A stretch of 64,000 bases of DNA from Nostoc sp. B(2019) (GTDB lineage Bacteria; Cyanobacteriota; Cyanobacteriia; Cyanobacteriales; Nostocaceae): assembly GCF_010091925.1 (NCBI RefSeq), contig NZ_WVID01000009.1:186001-250000 (forward strand), written 5' to 3'. Positions within the stretch are counted from its first letter, which is position 1, and each line of letters starts with the position of its first letter. The notes under the pieces were generated by a model. The model did no database searches, had not been told where the DNA came from, and saw only the letters and a list, made by a program, of their open reading frames with translations. Below are positions 63,401 to 64,000 of the stretch, in pieces. The position numbers were made by a program, and so were the translations under genes.

Positions 63401-64000
63401 CTAAATCGATGCTCTAGTTAACTCCATAATTTTTTCAAACTGAAAGTTATGAGTTAAATCTATTAAATAGTTATTCAATACAGCATTTTCTGAGGGAATT
63501 TGCTCAATCAATTCTAAAATTAAATAATCGCTGCATTGGGCGGCGGCATTATACACCTTTGTTAGCCATTCAGATGACATTTGAGATAACAGAGGAACTA
63601 AATCTGTAGAAGTCAAAATTGGTTCTTCTTGTTGCTTTTGATTAGATATTTGCTGACTATCTTGGGAATAAACATATTGTAAACCTAGATATTCGCTCAA
63701 TTTTTCTAGTAGTTGTTCTTCTCGGAAAGGCTTGTTAATAAAATCATCACAACCTACCTTTATCATTGCCTCTCGTTGTTCTTCAAAAGCGTTGGCAGTT
63801 AAGGCAATAATGATAGTATTGGTACGCTGTAATTCTTCACTATTCTCTTTTTCTCTAGATTTAATAATTTTTGTGGCTTCGTAGCCATCCATAACAGGCA
63901 TCCGCATATCCATTAAAATCAGGTGTGGTTGCCATTTCTGCCAAAGAGCGATCGCTTCGATGCCATTTGCAGCCTCCTGGGTTACAAAGCCAATAGATGT
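63401..64000 (-). CDS. Hybrid sensor kinase or regulator, C-terminal receiver (cut by window edge)
   Basis: About 200 residues are visible; the 5' part lies past base 64000. A receiver domain with phospho-Asp in LILMDMRMPVMDGYEA and the Lys of FINKPFREEQ is followed by a linker and a helical tail (SSEWLTKVYNAAAQCSDYLI) typical of the C-terminus of cyanobacterial hybrid kinases. The upstream kinase domains are assumed, not seen. Confidence 0.85.
   Translation of the reverse strand, partial: TSIGFVTQEAANGIEAIALWQKWQPHLILMDMRMPVMDGYEATKIIKSREKENSEELQRTNTIIIALTANAFEEQREAMIKVGCDDFINKPFREEQLLEKLSEYLGLQYVYSQDSQQISNQKQQEEPILTSTDLVPLLSQMSSEWLTKVYNAAAQCSDYLILELIEQIPSENAVLNNYLIDLTHNFQFEKIMELTRASI

Overview
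The window comes from a chromosome of a filamentous, probably heterocyst-forming cyanobacterium (Nostoc/Calothrix/Tolypothrix type). The evidence is the density of GCGATCGC (HIP1) octamers, heptanucleotide tandem repeats (STRR type), dispersed GTAGAGACG and GGGCACAA hairpins, and cyanobacterial marker genes: the CruF/CruG myxoxanthophyll pair, the PSRP-3/Ycf65 ribosomal protein, a fibrillin/PAP protein and the CcmP carboxysome shell protein. No tRNA, rRNA, CRISPR array or intact insertion sequence was found.

Layout. 0-8 kb: a cupin gene (cut by the window edge) overlaps a PlsY / PEP-utilising-enzyme fusion; then a tiny membrane protein, an SGNH hydrolase, a fibrillin, a decayed retropepsin-like pair, an HslV-like Ntn hydrolase and a pentapeptide protein. 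8-13 kb: a zinc-related cobW-like GTPase followed by folE, with a Zur-type palindrome upstream; then an acetyltransferase, a cupin and a second-type IF-3 with a non-AUG start. 13-21 kb: XRE and WD40 gene scraps, an alpha/beta hydrolase, RNase HI, cruG/cruF, an MlaE-like permease, small secreted or membrane proteins and a 184-bp structured tandem duplication. 21-30 kb: an ion-homeostasis block in which two RCK/2-TM channel-like proteins with non-canonical selectivity filters flank a Kef-type antiporter-USP fusion. The antiporter gene is preceded by a well-formed fluoride (crcB) riboswitch. 30-38.6 kb: accessory DNA with a methyltransferase, an LtrA pseudogene lying head to head with an Rpn-type nuclease pseudogene, a cNMP/degenerate sigma-54-AAA/iron-sulfur membrane fusion, and an orphan toxin C-terminal domain with a likely immunity gene against the start of a transaldolase. 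38.6-48 kb: TspO-like protein, histidine phosphatase, an RND efflux pump with adaptor, pentapeptide protein and CcmP. 48-54.4 kb: ureC without ureA/B, a TrzA-type amidohydrolase divergent from an isochorismatase-family hydrolase plus cupin, which may form a nitrogen-scavenging neighbourhood. 54.6-64 kb: two sensor kinases, a membrane protein, a haem-oxygenase-fold protein, a CocE-type hydrolase with a 21-bp minisatellite behind it, and the end of another hybrid kinase.

The strongest unusual signals are the fluoride riboswitch on an antiporter flanked by altered-filter channel homologues, the tandem 184-bp hairpin-rich element (a candidate duplicated sRNA), the cNMP/AAA/ferredoxin membrane fusion, the PlsY-phosphotransferase fusion, and the orphan toxin-immunity cassette. 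All functional statements rest on motif recognition by eye; no database search was run.
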